Shown: positions 43,983-52,059 of the stretch, piece after piece | Numbering within the stretch: the first letter of the stretch is position 1 | Layout of the letters: each line of letters starts with the position of its first letter | Assembly: GCA_031294825.1 (NCBI GenBank) | Contig: JAUMPM010000027.1 | Location: 1-64,000, forward strand | Reading direction: 5' to 3' | From: Collinsella sp. | Lineage (GTDB): Bacteria; Actinomycetota; Coriobacteriia; Coriobacteriales; Coriobacteriaceae | Length of the DNA: 64,000 nucleotides | Made by a program: the position numbers and the translations under genes | The notes under the pieces: model-generated | The model's input: only the letters and a program-made list of their open reading frames with translations | Database searches by the model: none | Told to the model about the DNA's origin: nothing

Positions 43983-44017
43983 GGGGCCCGCTCGGATATG
44001 AGTTCCGAGCGGGCCCC
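43983..44017. terminator. Perfect 14-base hairpin between ndk and rpiB
   Basis: Arms GGGGCCCGCTCGGA and its exact inverse with a 7-base loop. It lies 28 bases after the rpiB stop on the minus strand and probably acts as its transcript end, though no clear T run follows. Confidence 0.6.
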
Positions 44018-44044
44018 AGCTGTTAGCTTGTGGCACTGAGTAGT

Positions 44045-44512
44045 TTAGGCCTCGTCGACGACCTTGAGGCCGCGCGTGTGGTCGATCTCGTTGAGGAGGT
44101 TAACGCGACGCTCGTGACGACCGCCCTCAAACTCGGCGTCGAGCCACTCGTCGACAATCATCTTGGCGAGCTCGGAGCCCACGACGCGGGCGCCAAAGGC
44201 GAGCACGTTGGTGTTGTTGTGCATACGGGAGAGCTTGGCGCTGAAGGGCTCGGAGCACACGACGGCGCGCACGCCCTCTACCTTGTTAGCAGCCAGGCTA
44301 ATCCCGACGCCGGTGCCGCAGATCAGGATGCCCAGGTCGACGTCGCCGTTGGCAACGGCCTTACCCACCTTGTAGCCGGCGATGGGGTAGTCAAAGCTCT
44401 CGGAGGTGTCGGTGCCAAAGTTCACGATCTCGCAGCCGCGCTCCTTCAGGTGCTCGGAGATGATGTTCTTGAGCTCGACGGCGGCGTGGTCGTTACCGAT
44501 ACCGATCTTCAT
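44045..44512 (-). CDS. rpiB: Ribose 5-phosphate isomerase B
   Basis: A 155-residue RpiB/LacAB-family isomerase interconverting ribulose and ribose 5-phosphate. Start MKIGIGNDHAAVELK, the active-site ICGTGVGISLAANKV (the catalytic Cys is present) and MHNNTNVLAFGAR are diagnostic. ATG at 44512 follows GAGAGGAA; longer upstream frames have no site. Confidence 0.94.
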   Translation of the reverse strand: MKIGIGNDHAAVELKNIISEHLKERGCEIVNFGTDTSESFDYPIAGYKVGKAVANGDVDLGILICGTGVGISLAANKVEGVRAVVCSEPFSAKLSRMHNNTNVLAFGARVVGSELAKMIVDEWLDAEFEGGRHERRVNLLNEIDHTRGLKVVDEA

Positions 44513-44784
44513 GGATGGTTCCTCTCTGGTCTGTGCGGCGCAAATGCTAAAGGTGTTTACCGCGTTCGACTGCATGATAGCGCGACTTTTGCGTAAACGC
44601 TCGGGCGTTTTTTGGTCAAACGCTTTAGCAGGCAACAAGACCGGCTTCTCATGAATGAATGCCGTCAGTTTGCGCTTGAACGCCGTCCGCCGGAACCATG
44701 GTTGCGGTTTTTGATGCATTGTTATCAAATAAAGGAACTAACCATTCTTGAGAGCCCAGCCCATTATACAAGCAGGAGATACCT

Positions 44785-46104
44785 ATGCCTACCGATTCCA
44801 TCCGTGATGCCGCGTTTTGCGATGTTTTGAACCGCGAGCTTGTCTGCGCGCTCGGCTGTACCGAGCCCATTGCCGTTGCCTATGCAGCAGCGCTGGCGAG
44901 CCAGACGCTCGGTTGCGAGCCCGATCATATGGATGTTGCCTGCTCGGGCAACATCATCAAGAACGTTAAGAGCGTGACCGTGCCCAACTCGGGCGGTATG
45001 CACGGTATTGAGGCCGCGGCCGTGCTGGGTGCCGTGGGCGGCGACGCCAAGAGCGCGCTCGAGGTGCTCGAGAGCGTTAACGATGAAGACCGTGCTCGCG
45101 TGGCCGAGCTCCTCGCCGACGCCGGCTACTGCGATGTGTCGCTTGTCGAGGGTGTGCCCAACCTCTACATCAAGGTGACTGCGACGGCCGGGGGCCATAC
45201 CGCGATCGTCGAGATTACCGACCACCACACCAATGTCACGTGCCATACGCTCGATGGTATTCCGGTATGCGGCAAGTCGGCGGGGGAGTGCGCCGCCTGC
45301 GCCGAGCGCGTTGTGGCTGAGCGGGCGGCAGATAACGCCGACACGCCCATGTCGATTGAGACCATCATCGACTTTATCGAGTACGGTGACATTGAGGACG
45401 CCCGCGCTGCCGTTGAGCGTCAGATTGAGCTGAATGGCGCAATCAGTGCCGAGGGCCTTGCGCACGCTTGGGGCGCCGAGGTGGGTCGTACGCTGCTGGG
45501 TGCTCGTGCCGATGACGTCGCCTGCCGTGCCCGTGCCCGTGCGGCCGCCGGGTCCGACGCCCGCATGAACGGCTGCGCGCTGCCGGTCGCCATTGTGTGC
45601 GGCTCGGGCAATCAGGGCATTACCTGCGCATTGCCCGTCATGGAGTATGCCGAGTACCTGCGTTGCGACCACGAGCGTCTGGTGCGCGCCGTGATGCTGT
45701 CCGATCTTATCGCCGTGCATATCAAGAGCTATATTGGTGCGCTCTCGGCGTTTTGCGGTGCCATTTGCGCCGCGTGCGGTGCCGGCGCTGCGATTACCTG
45801 GCTGTGCGGTGGCACGCGCGAACAGATTGGCGCGACGGTCTCGAATACGCTTGGCAACGTGGGCGGCATCGTGTGCGACGGCGCCAAGGCGAGCTGTGCC
45901 GCCAAGATCTCGGCTGCCGTTGATGCGGCGATTCTGGGCCATGATATGGCCATGCAGGGTCGCGGCTTCCGCGCCGGCGAGGGCCTGATCCAAGATACCG
46001 TTGAGCAGACAATCGCCAGTATGGGCTACGTGGGTCGCGTGGGCATGAAGGACACCGACGTCGAGATCCTCAACATCATGATCGGCAAAACCCAGGTCTG
46101 TTAA
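44785..46104 (+). CDS. cyuA: L-cysteine desulfidase family protein (CyuA/UPF0597)
   Basis: A 439-residue protein of the serine dehydratase alpha/UPF0597 family. Members (E. coli YhaM/CyuA, archaeal CyuA) carry a 4Fe-4S cluster and break L-cysteine to pyruvate, ammonia and sulfide. Cysteines fit: ALGCTEPIAVAYA near residue 23 and the C-terminal CGGTREQIG and GIVCDGAKASCAAK; CGSGNQG is the substrate loop. CAGGAG site before ATG. Its stop codon overlaps that of the convergent HAD gene. Confidence 0.9.
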   Translation: MPTDSIRDAAFCDVLNRELVCALGCTEPIAVAYAAALASQTLGCEPDHMDVACSGNIIKNVKSVTVPNSGGMHGIEAAAVLGAVGGDAKSALEVLESVNDEDRARVAELLADAGYCDVSLVEGVPNLYIKVTATAGGHTAIVEITDHHTNVTCHTLDGIPVCGKSAGECAACAERVVAERAADNADTPMSIETIIDFIEYGDIEDARAAVERQIELNGAISAEGLAHAWGAEVGRTLLGARADDVACRARARAAAGSDARMNGCALPVAIVCGSGNQGITCALPVMEYAEYLRCDHERLVRAVMLSDLIAVHIKSYIGALSAFCGAICAACGAGAAITWLCGGTREQIGATVSNTLGNVGGIVCDGAKASCAAKISAAVDAAILGHDMAMQGRGFRAGEGLIQDTVEQTIASMGYVGRVGMKDTDVEILNIMIGKTQVC

Positions 46105-46859
46105 GACAGTTCGTCGGCTACTTGGTGTTCGTAGAAGGCTTCTACTACGGCGTTAAAGTCGCGGGCGAAGTCTTCCATGGTTCCGCGCCAGGTGGCTCGG
46201 CTGGGCTTGCCTTGGCCCACAAAGGCGGTTTGGATGCCGCAATCGGGGGACGGGAAGTCGCGCTTGGGATCGTTGCCCACCATAAGGACCTCGTGCGGCT
46301 CGAGCCCCATCACCTGAAGCTGCTCTAGATAGTAGGTGGCATCGGGCTTGCAGCGGGTGGTGTTTCCCATGTGCGTCACGAGCTCAAAGGGGGCGTCGGC
46401 CAGGTCGCCCCAACCCATGCGGCACTCGATGGCTCCCTGCGTAAAGCTGGGGTTGGTGAAGAGCGCGCAGCGTAGTCCTGCGTCCTGTACGGCCTGAAGC
46501 GCGGCGTGTGCGCCCGGCATGGCGTGGGCGTTGATGACATCGTCGTTCTTGTACGGAAGAACTTCGTGGTCATAGTAGGTAAACGCCTCGTAGATGAGGG
46601 GATCGGAGAGGCAGATCCCGCATCGGCGCTCGACCTCTTCTTGGTAAAACTCAAGATTGGTGCGGTTGTCCGTGCCGCTGCGGCGATTGGCGTTGAGGTC
46701 GACCAGGATGGTGCCGAGGCGCGCCATCGTGCCACCGCGGCTGCGGCGCCCGATATCCGCGAGCATCGAAGAGACATCCTTAAAATAGCGAAGGATGAAC
46801 GCGTTGAGGTTGATGCTAAGAAGCGTTTCGTCCATATCGAAAACGACTGCTTTGAGCAC
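46101..46859 (-). CDS. HAD family hydrolase
   Basis: A 252-residue HAD phosphatase. Motif I is VFDMDETLLS near the N-terminus; FTNPSF supplies motif II, KPDATYY motif III and MVGNDPKRDFPS motif IV. The cap is helical (class I). Substrate unknown. I chose the GTG at 46859, with AAGG about 8 bases upstream on the minus strand; a longer frame would add 57 unlikely residues. The stop codon and that of cyuA share one TTAA. Confidence 0.87.
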   Translation of the reverse strand: MLKAVVFDMDETLLSINLNAFILRYFKDVSSMLADIGRRSRGGTMARLGTILVDLNANRRSGTDNRTNLEFYQEEVERRCGICLSDPLIYEAFTYYDHEVLPYKNDDVINAHAMPGAHAALQAVQDAGLRCALFTNPSFTQGAIECRMGWGDLADAPFELVTHMGNTTRCKPDATYYLEQLQVMGLEPHEVLMVGNDPKRDFPSPDCGIQTAFVGQGKPSRATWRGTMEDFARDFNAVVEAFYEHQVADELS

Positions 46860-47174
46860 GCGGGCACCTTTCTCGAAAAATCGATCTAGAATCGTTGGCT
46901 CCGGATACTTTACCCCAAAGCCGAATGCCTGGCTGGTTATCGTCAAGTTGCGGAGACGTGTGTTCATAAGATTACGAAAAAGTCTCCACACGAGTAAAAA
47001 ATCGCAGTTCACGCTTGAAATCGAACTCATTTCCCCGTAACCTATACGAACGTGATTGCATAAGCGTCACATTAGTATCTGTCGGCTCCCGAGTGTTCCT
47101 AAACGTTGTGTGCTTGTCGCACCCTTCTGTAGGTCCTAGCAATCGGGGCCCCGTAGTTCGAAAGGGGTCCACCT
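46860..47174. other. Divergent spacer between HAD gene and rpsA
   Basis: 315 bases without a gene. Seen: a GGAGAC / GTCTCC inverted pair (about 46963-46996), A+T-rich DNA at 46970-47060 where the rpsA promoter must lie (TTGAAA at about 47020 with a poor -10), and the rpsA leader hairpin at 47146-47170. No promoter could be fixed with confidence. Confidence 0.4.
47146..47170 (+). promoter_or_regulatory. Hairpin covering the rpsA ribosome-binding site
   Basis: GGGCCCC (47146-47152) pairs with GGGGTCC (47164-47170, one G-U). The second arm is the rpsA Shine-Dalgarno AAAGGGG itself, 8 bases before the TTG start. Translation control, for example by S1 itself as in E. coli, is possible. Confidence 0.5.
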
Positions 47175-48341
47175 TTGAGTGAGATTCAGAACTCGTCCAT
47201 TTTCTCTCTTGACGATGTCAACGAGGAGGAGATGAACAACCTCATCGACGGTACGATTACCGACTTTGATGAGGGCGATCTCGTTAACGGCACTGTCGTT
47301 AAGATCGAGCATGACGAGGTGCTCGTTGACATCGGATTCAAGTCCGAGGGCGTTATCCCGGTCCGCGAGCTGTCCATCCGCAAGGACGCTAACCCTGCAG
47401 ACATCGTTGCACTCGGTGATCCCATCGAGGCTCTGGTTCTCCAGAAGGAGGACAAGGACGGTCGTCTGGTCCTGTCCAAGAAGCGTGCCGAGTACGAGCG
47501 TGCTTGGAACCGCATCGAGGAGAAGTTCAACTCCGGCGAGAACGTCGAGGGCGAGGTTATCGAGGTTGTCAAGGGCGGCCTGATTCTCGACATCGGCCTG
47601 CGTGGCTTCCTGCCCGCTTCCCTCGTCGACCTCCGTCGTGTCAAGGACCTCACCTCCTACATGGGCACCCGCATTGAGGCCCGCGTCATCGAGATGGACC
47701 GCAACCGCAACAACGTCGTCCTCTCCCGTCGCGTCGTGCTCGAGGAGTCCCGTAAGGCCGAGCGCTCCGAGATCCTGTCCAAGCTCAAGTCTGGTATGCG
47801 TCTCCAGGGCACCGTTTCCTCCATCGTCGACTTCGGCGCCTTCGTCGACCTCGGCGGTATCGACGGCCTCATCCACATCTCCGAGCTCTCTTGGAACCAC
47901 GTCAACCATCCTTCCGAGGTTGTCAAGGTCGGCCAGGAGGTCGAGGTCGAGGTTCTCGACGTCGATCTCAACCGCGAGCGCATCTCCCTGGGTCTCAAGC
48001 AGACCACCGAGGATCCGTGGCGCGCACTGGTCAAGAAGTACCCCGTCGGCGCTATCGTCGAGGGCACTGTGACCAAGCTTGTCCCGTTCGGCGCTTTCGT
48101 CGACCTGGGCGAGGGCATCGAGGGCCTGGTGCACATCTCCGAGATGGCCAACAAGCACGTCGATCAGCCTTCTCAGGTCACCCACGTGGGCGACAAGGTT
48201 CAGGTCAAGGTCATGGAGATCGACCTCGACCGTCGTCGTATCTCCCTGTCCATGAAGTCCGCTGCTGAGACTCTGGGCGTCGAGATCGAGGTTACCCCGC
48301 TGCCTTCCGAGAAGAAGGACGAGGAGACCGACGCCGAGTAA
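47175..48341 (+). CDS. rpsA: 30S ribosomal protein S1
   Basis: A 388-residue protein with four S1 (OB-fold) domains at about 32-103, 120-185, 203-275 and 290-362; each has the GxVxxIxxFGAFVDLG pattern or a variant (VEGTVTKLVPFGAFVDLG). S1 unfolds mRNA at the ribosome. Four domains are common in Gram-positive S1. It starts at TTG 47175 with AAAGGGG at 8 bases; no ATG or GTG fits. Codons are strongly biased, as expected for high expression. Confidence 0.95.
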   Translation: MSEIQNSSIFSLDDVNEEEMNNLIDGTITDFDEGDLVNGTVVKIEHDEVLVDIGFKSEGVIPVRELSIRKDANPADIVALGDPIEALVLQKEDKDGRLVLSKKRAEYERAWNRIEEKFNSGENVEGEVIEVVKGGLILDIGLRGFLPASLVDLRRVKDLTSYMGTRIEARVIEMDRNRNNVVLSRRVVLEESRKAERSEILSKLKSGMRLQGTVSSIVDFGAFVDLGGIDGLIHISELSWNHVNHPSEVVKVGQEVEVEVLDVDLNRERISLGLKQTTEDPWRALVKKYPVGAIVEGTVTKLVPFGAFVDLGEGIEGLVHISEMANKHVDQPSQVTHVGDKVQVKVMEIDLDRRRISLSMKSAAETLGVEIEVTPLPSEKKDEETDAE

Positions 48342-48364
48342 ATCGGTTTGACGATCACTTGTTT

Positions 48365-48398
48365 AAGGGATCCGTCCGTAATGGACGGGTCCCTTTTT
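48365..48398 (+). terminator. Rho-independent terminator after rpsA
   Basis: Thirteen-base stem AAGGGATCCGTCC / GGACGGGTCCCTT (one G-U pair), loop GTAAT, then a T run. Confidence 0.92.
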
Positions 48399-48649
48399 GC
48401 ATTTGCAGCGAGGTGCGCGATGCTGCCCGGGCTGGCCACAGGCTATTTGGTTGTCGGTGCATGAAAAATGCCGACATCCCGCCTCGGGGAGGAGGCGGGA
48501 ACACACCGAGTAGACGGAGGGGTGCGGAGCGCGGTCGCGTCTCGACTGACGACGTTGCCCATCGACAACCCTATTGTACTGCATGGCGTGGTTCTTGGTT
48601 TATCGTGTCGAACGCTTGTGTTGTGCCACTGCCTGCGGCAACGGTGTGC
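48399..48649 (+). other. Gene-free stretch with tandem hairpins before rnpB
   Basis: No ORF with support. Two adjacent hairpins: TGTCG-GT-GCAT / ATGC-CGACA (about 48452-48476) and the perfect nine-base TCCCGCCTC / GAGGCGGGA (48477-48500). They may be a transcribed element or part of the rpsA end region. Confidence 0.4.
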
Positions 48650-48655
48650 TACACT
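48650..48655 (+). promoter_or_regulatory. Extended -10 box of rnpB
   Basis: TGCTACACT (extended -10 TGn plus TACACT). The predicted start near 48662 coincides with the 5' end of the RNase P RNA. Confidence 0.6.
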
Positions 48656-48662
48656 CTTGCAC

Positions 48663-49026
48663 TGCTGAGTGGGCCAGACGGTCGCGCGATGTGCTGCTTG
48701 CAGCACGCGTGAGGAAAGTCCGGGCTCCAGAGGGCGGGATGCCGGCTAACGGCCGGGCGGAGTGATCCGACGGAAAGCGCCGCAGAAAAGAAGACTCCCA
48801 CCTGCGCCGCAAGGCGTAAAGGGAAAAGCTGAAACGGTGGTGTAAGAGACCACCAGCGTCGTGGCAACACGGCGGCTTGGCAAGCCCCATCCGGAGCAAG
48901 CGCGAATAGGAACGCTATGGGCCGGCCCGGTCCGCGTTCGGGTAGCGTGCGTGGAGCTGCATGGTAACGTGCAGACAAGATAAATGACCGTTCACGACAG
49001 AACCCGGCTTATCGGCCCACTCGGCA
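48663..49026 (+). ncRNA. rnpB: RNase P RNA, bacterial class A
   Basis: The conserved cores are easy to read: GAGGAAAGTCCGGGCTCC (CR-I) at about 48711, and near the 3' end GACAAGATAAATGACCG and ACAGAACCCGGCTTA (CR-V). The ends close as helix P1: TGCTGAGTGGGCC (48663-48675) pairs with GGCCCACTCGGCA (49014-49026). Length about 364 nucleotides, normal for actinobacteria. It cleaves 5' leaders from tRNA precursors. Confidence 0.97.
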
Positions 49027-49041
49027 CTTTGTTGACGCTGC

Positions 49042-49140
49042 GAACCCGTCAGCGCGGCAATTTGCCTTTCAAGCCTTCGGGCATGACCATAAGGTCAATG
49101 CCCTTGTCTTTCAAGGCACCTTGCTCGCGCTGACGGGTTC
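49042..49140 (+). repeat. Large stem-loop after rnpB
   Basis: Perfect 15-base arms (49042-49056 and 49126-49140; GAACCCGTCAGCGCG) enclose a GGCAATTTGCC hairpin and a second one made of GCCTT/AAGGC, GGGCAT/ATGCCC and GACC/GGTC. It begins 15 bases after rnpB. No T run follows the outer arm. Confidence 0.8.
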
Positions 49141-49255
49141 TCGCTGTTGGTGACGGTATCATTGGCGTTTCCGTTCTTGTTGGCGAGGTCAACGGTGCTG
49201 TCTTTGCCTTATTATTGAGGCTGTTTGTTGCTTTGCTTGTTGTTGAGGGGCTTTG

Positions 49256-49891
49256 TTGGACAGCTATTTTACTCTGCAATCGAATATTGAGGCTTCGGGC
49301 GAGTTTGTGGACCGCAAGAGCCGGTTTATTGCCCAGCTGGTCCATATTGAGTCCGAGGATGAGGCGAATGCCTTTATCGAGATGGTTCGCAAGCGTCATT
49401 ACGACGCTCGACACAATGTTCCCGCGTGGATTTTGGTCGATGGACGCGAGCGCCAGAGTGATGACGGCGAGCCGAGCCGCACGAGCGGTATGCCGACGCT
49501 CGAGGTGTTGCGCGGCGCAGGGCTCAAAAATGTTTGCTGCGTAGTGACGCGCTATTTTGGTGGCACGCTATTGGGGCCTGGTGGATTAGTGCGCGCCTAT
49601 ACCGCGGCGACGCAGGCGGCGGTGGCGGCCGCTCGGGAGGCTGGGCAGATCGTTGAGATGACGAGTGTCGTACCGGTTGACGTGCATGTGGCCTATCCGC
49701 AGTATGAGCAGGTGCTTCGTTTGGCGCAGGGTTCGGGTGCCAAGGTTTCGGATACCGATTACGCGGATGCCGTGACACTTCATTTGGTGTTTAAAGCGGG
49801 GGAGCAGGAGCCGTTTTGCGCTAAGATGCGCGAGCTTATGGCGGGGCGCGAGGAGATCGAGGTCGGCGCTCCCGAATTTGCCGAGTTCTAA
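49256..49891 (+). CDS. yigZ: YigZ/IMPACT family protein
   Basis: A 211-residue UPF0029 (IMPACT N-terminal) protein followed by the DUF1949 C-terminal domain. Motifs: DRKSRFIAQL, HNVPAWILVDG, SDDGEPSRTSGMPTLEVL and TRYFGGTLLGPGGLVRAYT. Function is not established; the fold suggests nucleic-acid or ribosome binding. Two TTG codons stand in a row; the one at 49256 has GAGGGG at 5 bases. Confidence 0.9.
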   Translation: MDSYFTLQSNIEASGEFVDRKSRFIAQLVHIESEDEANAFIEMVRKRHYDARHNVPAWILVDGRERQSDDGEPSRTSGMPTLEVLRGAGLKNVCCVVTRYFGGTLLGPGGLVRAYTAATQAAVAAAREAGQIVEMTSVVPVDVHVAYPQYEQVLRLAQGSGAKVSDTDYADAVTLHLVFKAGEQEPFCAKMRELMAGREEIEVGAPEFAEF

Positions 49892-49958
49892 CGACGACGG
49901 CCGGCGTGCTTTTGGATGAATCCCAAGCGTGCCGGCCGTTGTTTTATGTTGCTGCCGT

Positions 49959-50405
49959 TTACTCGGCGAGCTGCTTTAGCACATCGCAGGCGATCTCGAC
50001 GGCATCGTCGATACAACCGGGGCAGCTGCGGAGCGGACCCTTATCCGATCCGATGCCCTTGAGCGTGCCGCAGACGGTCGTCGTGTTCTTCTCGCCAAAA
50101 CGCTTGGCGATCTCGCGCGACAGCTTGTAGGTCTGGCCCTTGGTCTTGGGGTTTTCCATGCCGTCGCTCATTACAAAGCCCATGATGGCCACGGCGCCCG
50201 AGATGGCGCCGCAGGTTTCGGTCATGCCACCCATGCCGGCGCCAAAGCCCTCGGTGAGGGTAAAGGCGACCTGGGGGTCGAGCCCGACGGCAGGTGCGAG
50301 CGTACAGGCGACGGCCTGTGCACAGTTAAAGCCACGGGCGTGGTATTCGGCAGCTTGAGCCTGACAGGCGGTGATGTCGAGCTGGGCCGTATCGATTTGC
50401 TTCAT
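49959..50405 (-). CDS. C_GCAxxG_C_C family protein
   Basis: A 148-residue member of the redox-type C_GCAxxG_C_C family. The defining cysteines are visible: FNCAQAVACTLA, GMGGMTETCGAISGAVAIMG, VCGTL and SCPGCIDDAVEI. The pattern suggests a metal or Fe-S binding or disulfide role; the function is unknown. ATG at 50405 follows AAGGAG at 8 bases on the minus strand. Confidence 0.9.
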   Translation of the reverse strand: MKQIDTAQLDITACQAQAAEYHARGFNCAQAVACTLAPAVGLDPQVAFTLTEGFGAGMGGMTETCGAISGAVAIMGFVMSDGMENPKTKGQTYKLSREIAKRFGEKNTTTVCGTLKGIGSDKGPLRSCPGCIDDAVEIACDVLKQLAE

Positions 50406-50516
50406 CGTTGTCTCCTTGGTCACGGTGTACCCGCTTATGGTACCCGTGCCGATGCATGTAGTCATCGAGAGCTTCATGTATGCCTCATTTTTATCTATAG
50501 AGCAAATGCCTAAGGT

Positions 50517-50547
50517 TGAGACAAACACCCTTGATTCATTTGTCTCA
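50517..50547. repeat. Palindromic repeat, family B, copy 2
   Basis: Perfect nine-base arms TGAGACAAA / TTTGTCTCA with a 13-base centre starting CAC: same arm length, centre length and layout as the copy at 38258. Confidence 0.75.
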
Positions 50548-50634
50548 TAACCCACCTTGAAGATGGGTTGAGAGGGGTGCAGGGTAGCGGTATCGTGAAC
50601 CGAATAAAACGTAACCCAGGCAAGGGAGCTAGAT

Positions 50635-51918
50635 ATGAGCGAGCAGACCATCGGTACGACGTGTGTTCAGGGCGGTTATCGCCCGGGTGATGCGGAGCCG
50701 CGTCAGGTGCCTATCTACCAGTCCACCACGTGGAAGTACGACACGTCCGAGCACATGGGCAAGCTGTTCGACTTGGAGGAGTCGGGCTACTTCTACAGCC
50801 GTCTGCAGAACCCCACGTGCGATCTGGTTGCCGCCAAGATCTGCGAGATGGAGGGCGGCACTGCCGCGATGCTCACGAGCTCGGGCATGGCTGCGAACTT
50901 CCTCGCGATCTTTAACGTGGCCGGCGCCGGCGATCACGTGGTCGCAAGCTCTGCTATCTACGGCGGTACCTATAACCTGCTCGCCCATACCATGGAGCGC
51001 ATGGGTCTGACCTGCACGTTCGTTGCCCCCGACTGCACCGACGAGGAGCTCGAGGCAGCGTTTGAGCCCAATACTAAGCTCGTCTTTGGCGAGACGATCG
51101 CCAACCCCGCCCTTGCCGTGCTCGATATTGAGCGCTTTGCCAAGGCCGCGCATGACCACGGCGTGCCGCTGATGGTCGACAACACCTTCCCGACACCCGT
51201 GATGTGCCGTCCCTTTGAGTGGGGCGCCGACATCGTTACGCACTCCACCACCAAGTACATGGATGGCCATGCGGCCTATCTGGGTGGCGTGATCGTCGAC
51301 CACGGCCAGTTTGACTGGATGGCCCATGCGGACAAGTTCCCGGGTCTCACCACGCCTGACGAGAGCTACCACGGCGTGACGTATGCCGAGAAGTTCGGTC
51401 GCGAGGGCGCCTTCATCACCAAGGCCACCGCGCAGCTCATGCGCGATCTTGGCCCCATGCAGAACCCGCAGGCGGCGTTCTTCTTGAACAGCTCGCTCGA
51501 GAGCCTGCATGTGCGCATGCCGCGTCATTGCGAGAACGGCCTGGCCGTTGCCAAGTTCCTGCAGAGTCATCCCAAGGTGCGCTTCGTGAGCTATCCGGGC
51601 CTGGAGGGCGACAAGTACTATGACCTGGCTCAGAAGTACATGCCCAACGGTACCTGCGGTGTTGTGAGCTTTGGCTTTAACGGTGGTCGCGCGGCGGCCG
51701 AGACCTTTATGAAGAGCCTCAAGCTCGCCCAGATCGCCACGCACGTGGCCGACGCCCGCACTTGCTGCTTGCATCCTGCTAACGCCACGCATCGCCAGAT
51801 GAACGATGAGGAGCTCATCGCCTGTGGCATCTCTGCCGACATGGTGCGCCTGTCGTGCGGCCTCGAGGACACGGCCGATCTGATTGCCGACCTTGAGCAG
51901 GCGCTCGAGCAGTGCTAG
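50635..51918 (+). CDS. metY: O-acetylhomoserine sulfhydrylase-type PLP enzyme
   Basis: A 427-residue Cys/Met-metabolism PLP enzyme. The PLP lysine is in HSTTKYMDGH, and the substrate-phosphate region TSSGMAANFLAIF is intact. Its length and the insert FPGLTTPDESYHGVTYAEKFG fit MetY (direct sulfide addition to O-acetylhomoserine) rather than the shorter MetB/MetC. With cyuA releasing sulfide nearby, a sulfide-based methionine route is plausible. AAGGGAG site before ATG; terminator after. No SAM riboswitch was found in the 229-base leader. Confidence 0.9.
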   Translation: MSEQTIGTTCVQGGYRPGDAEPRQVPIYQSTTWKYDTSEHMGKLFDLEESGYFYSRLQNPTCDLVAAKICEMEGGTAAMLTSSGMAANFLAIFNVAGAGDHVVASSAIYGGTYNLLAHTMERMGLTCTFVAPDCTDEELEAAFEPNTKLVFGETIANPALAVLDIERFAKAAHDHGVPLMVDNTFPTPVMCRPFEWGADIVTHSTTKYMDGHAAYLGGVIVDHGQFDWMAHADKFPGLTTPDESYHGVTYAEKFGREGAFITKATAQLMRDLGPMQNPQAAFFLNSSLESLHVRMPRHCENGLAVAKFLQSHPKVRFVSYPGLEGDKYYDLAQKYMPNGTCGVVSFGFNGGRAAAETFMKSLKLAQIATHVADARTCCLHPANATHRQMNDEELIACGISADMVRLSCGLEDTADLIADLEQALEQC

Positions 51919-51986
51919 GCTAGCGTTCGCACAAGGCGCCGATGCTGGCGAAAGCTTCGGTGACCTTTCGTTCCGATTCCGTAGGC

Positions 51987-52033
51987 GGGACCCCAATCGC
52001 GGCTGTTTGCAGGCGATTGGGGCCCCGTTTTTT
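51987..52033 (+). terminator. Rho-independent terminator after metY
   Basis: Stem GGGACCCCAATCGC / GCGATTGGGGCCCC (one mismatch) with a 12-base loop and a run of T (52028-52033). Confidence 0.92.
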
Positions 52034-52059
52034 GCGTTGGGCCACTCGAAAGGATGGAT

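Noticed and set aside
49049..49414. 121-codon minus-strand frame between rnpB and yigZ
   Set aside because: It crosses the structured element and the yigZ start; composition does not look coding.
50406..50634. Possible SAM riboswitch before metY
   Set aside because: Only short hairpins (AACCCA / TGGGTT) and a family-B palindrome are found; the S-box core is absent.
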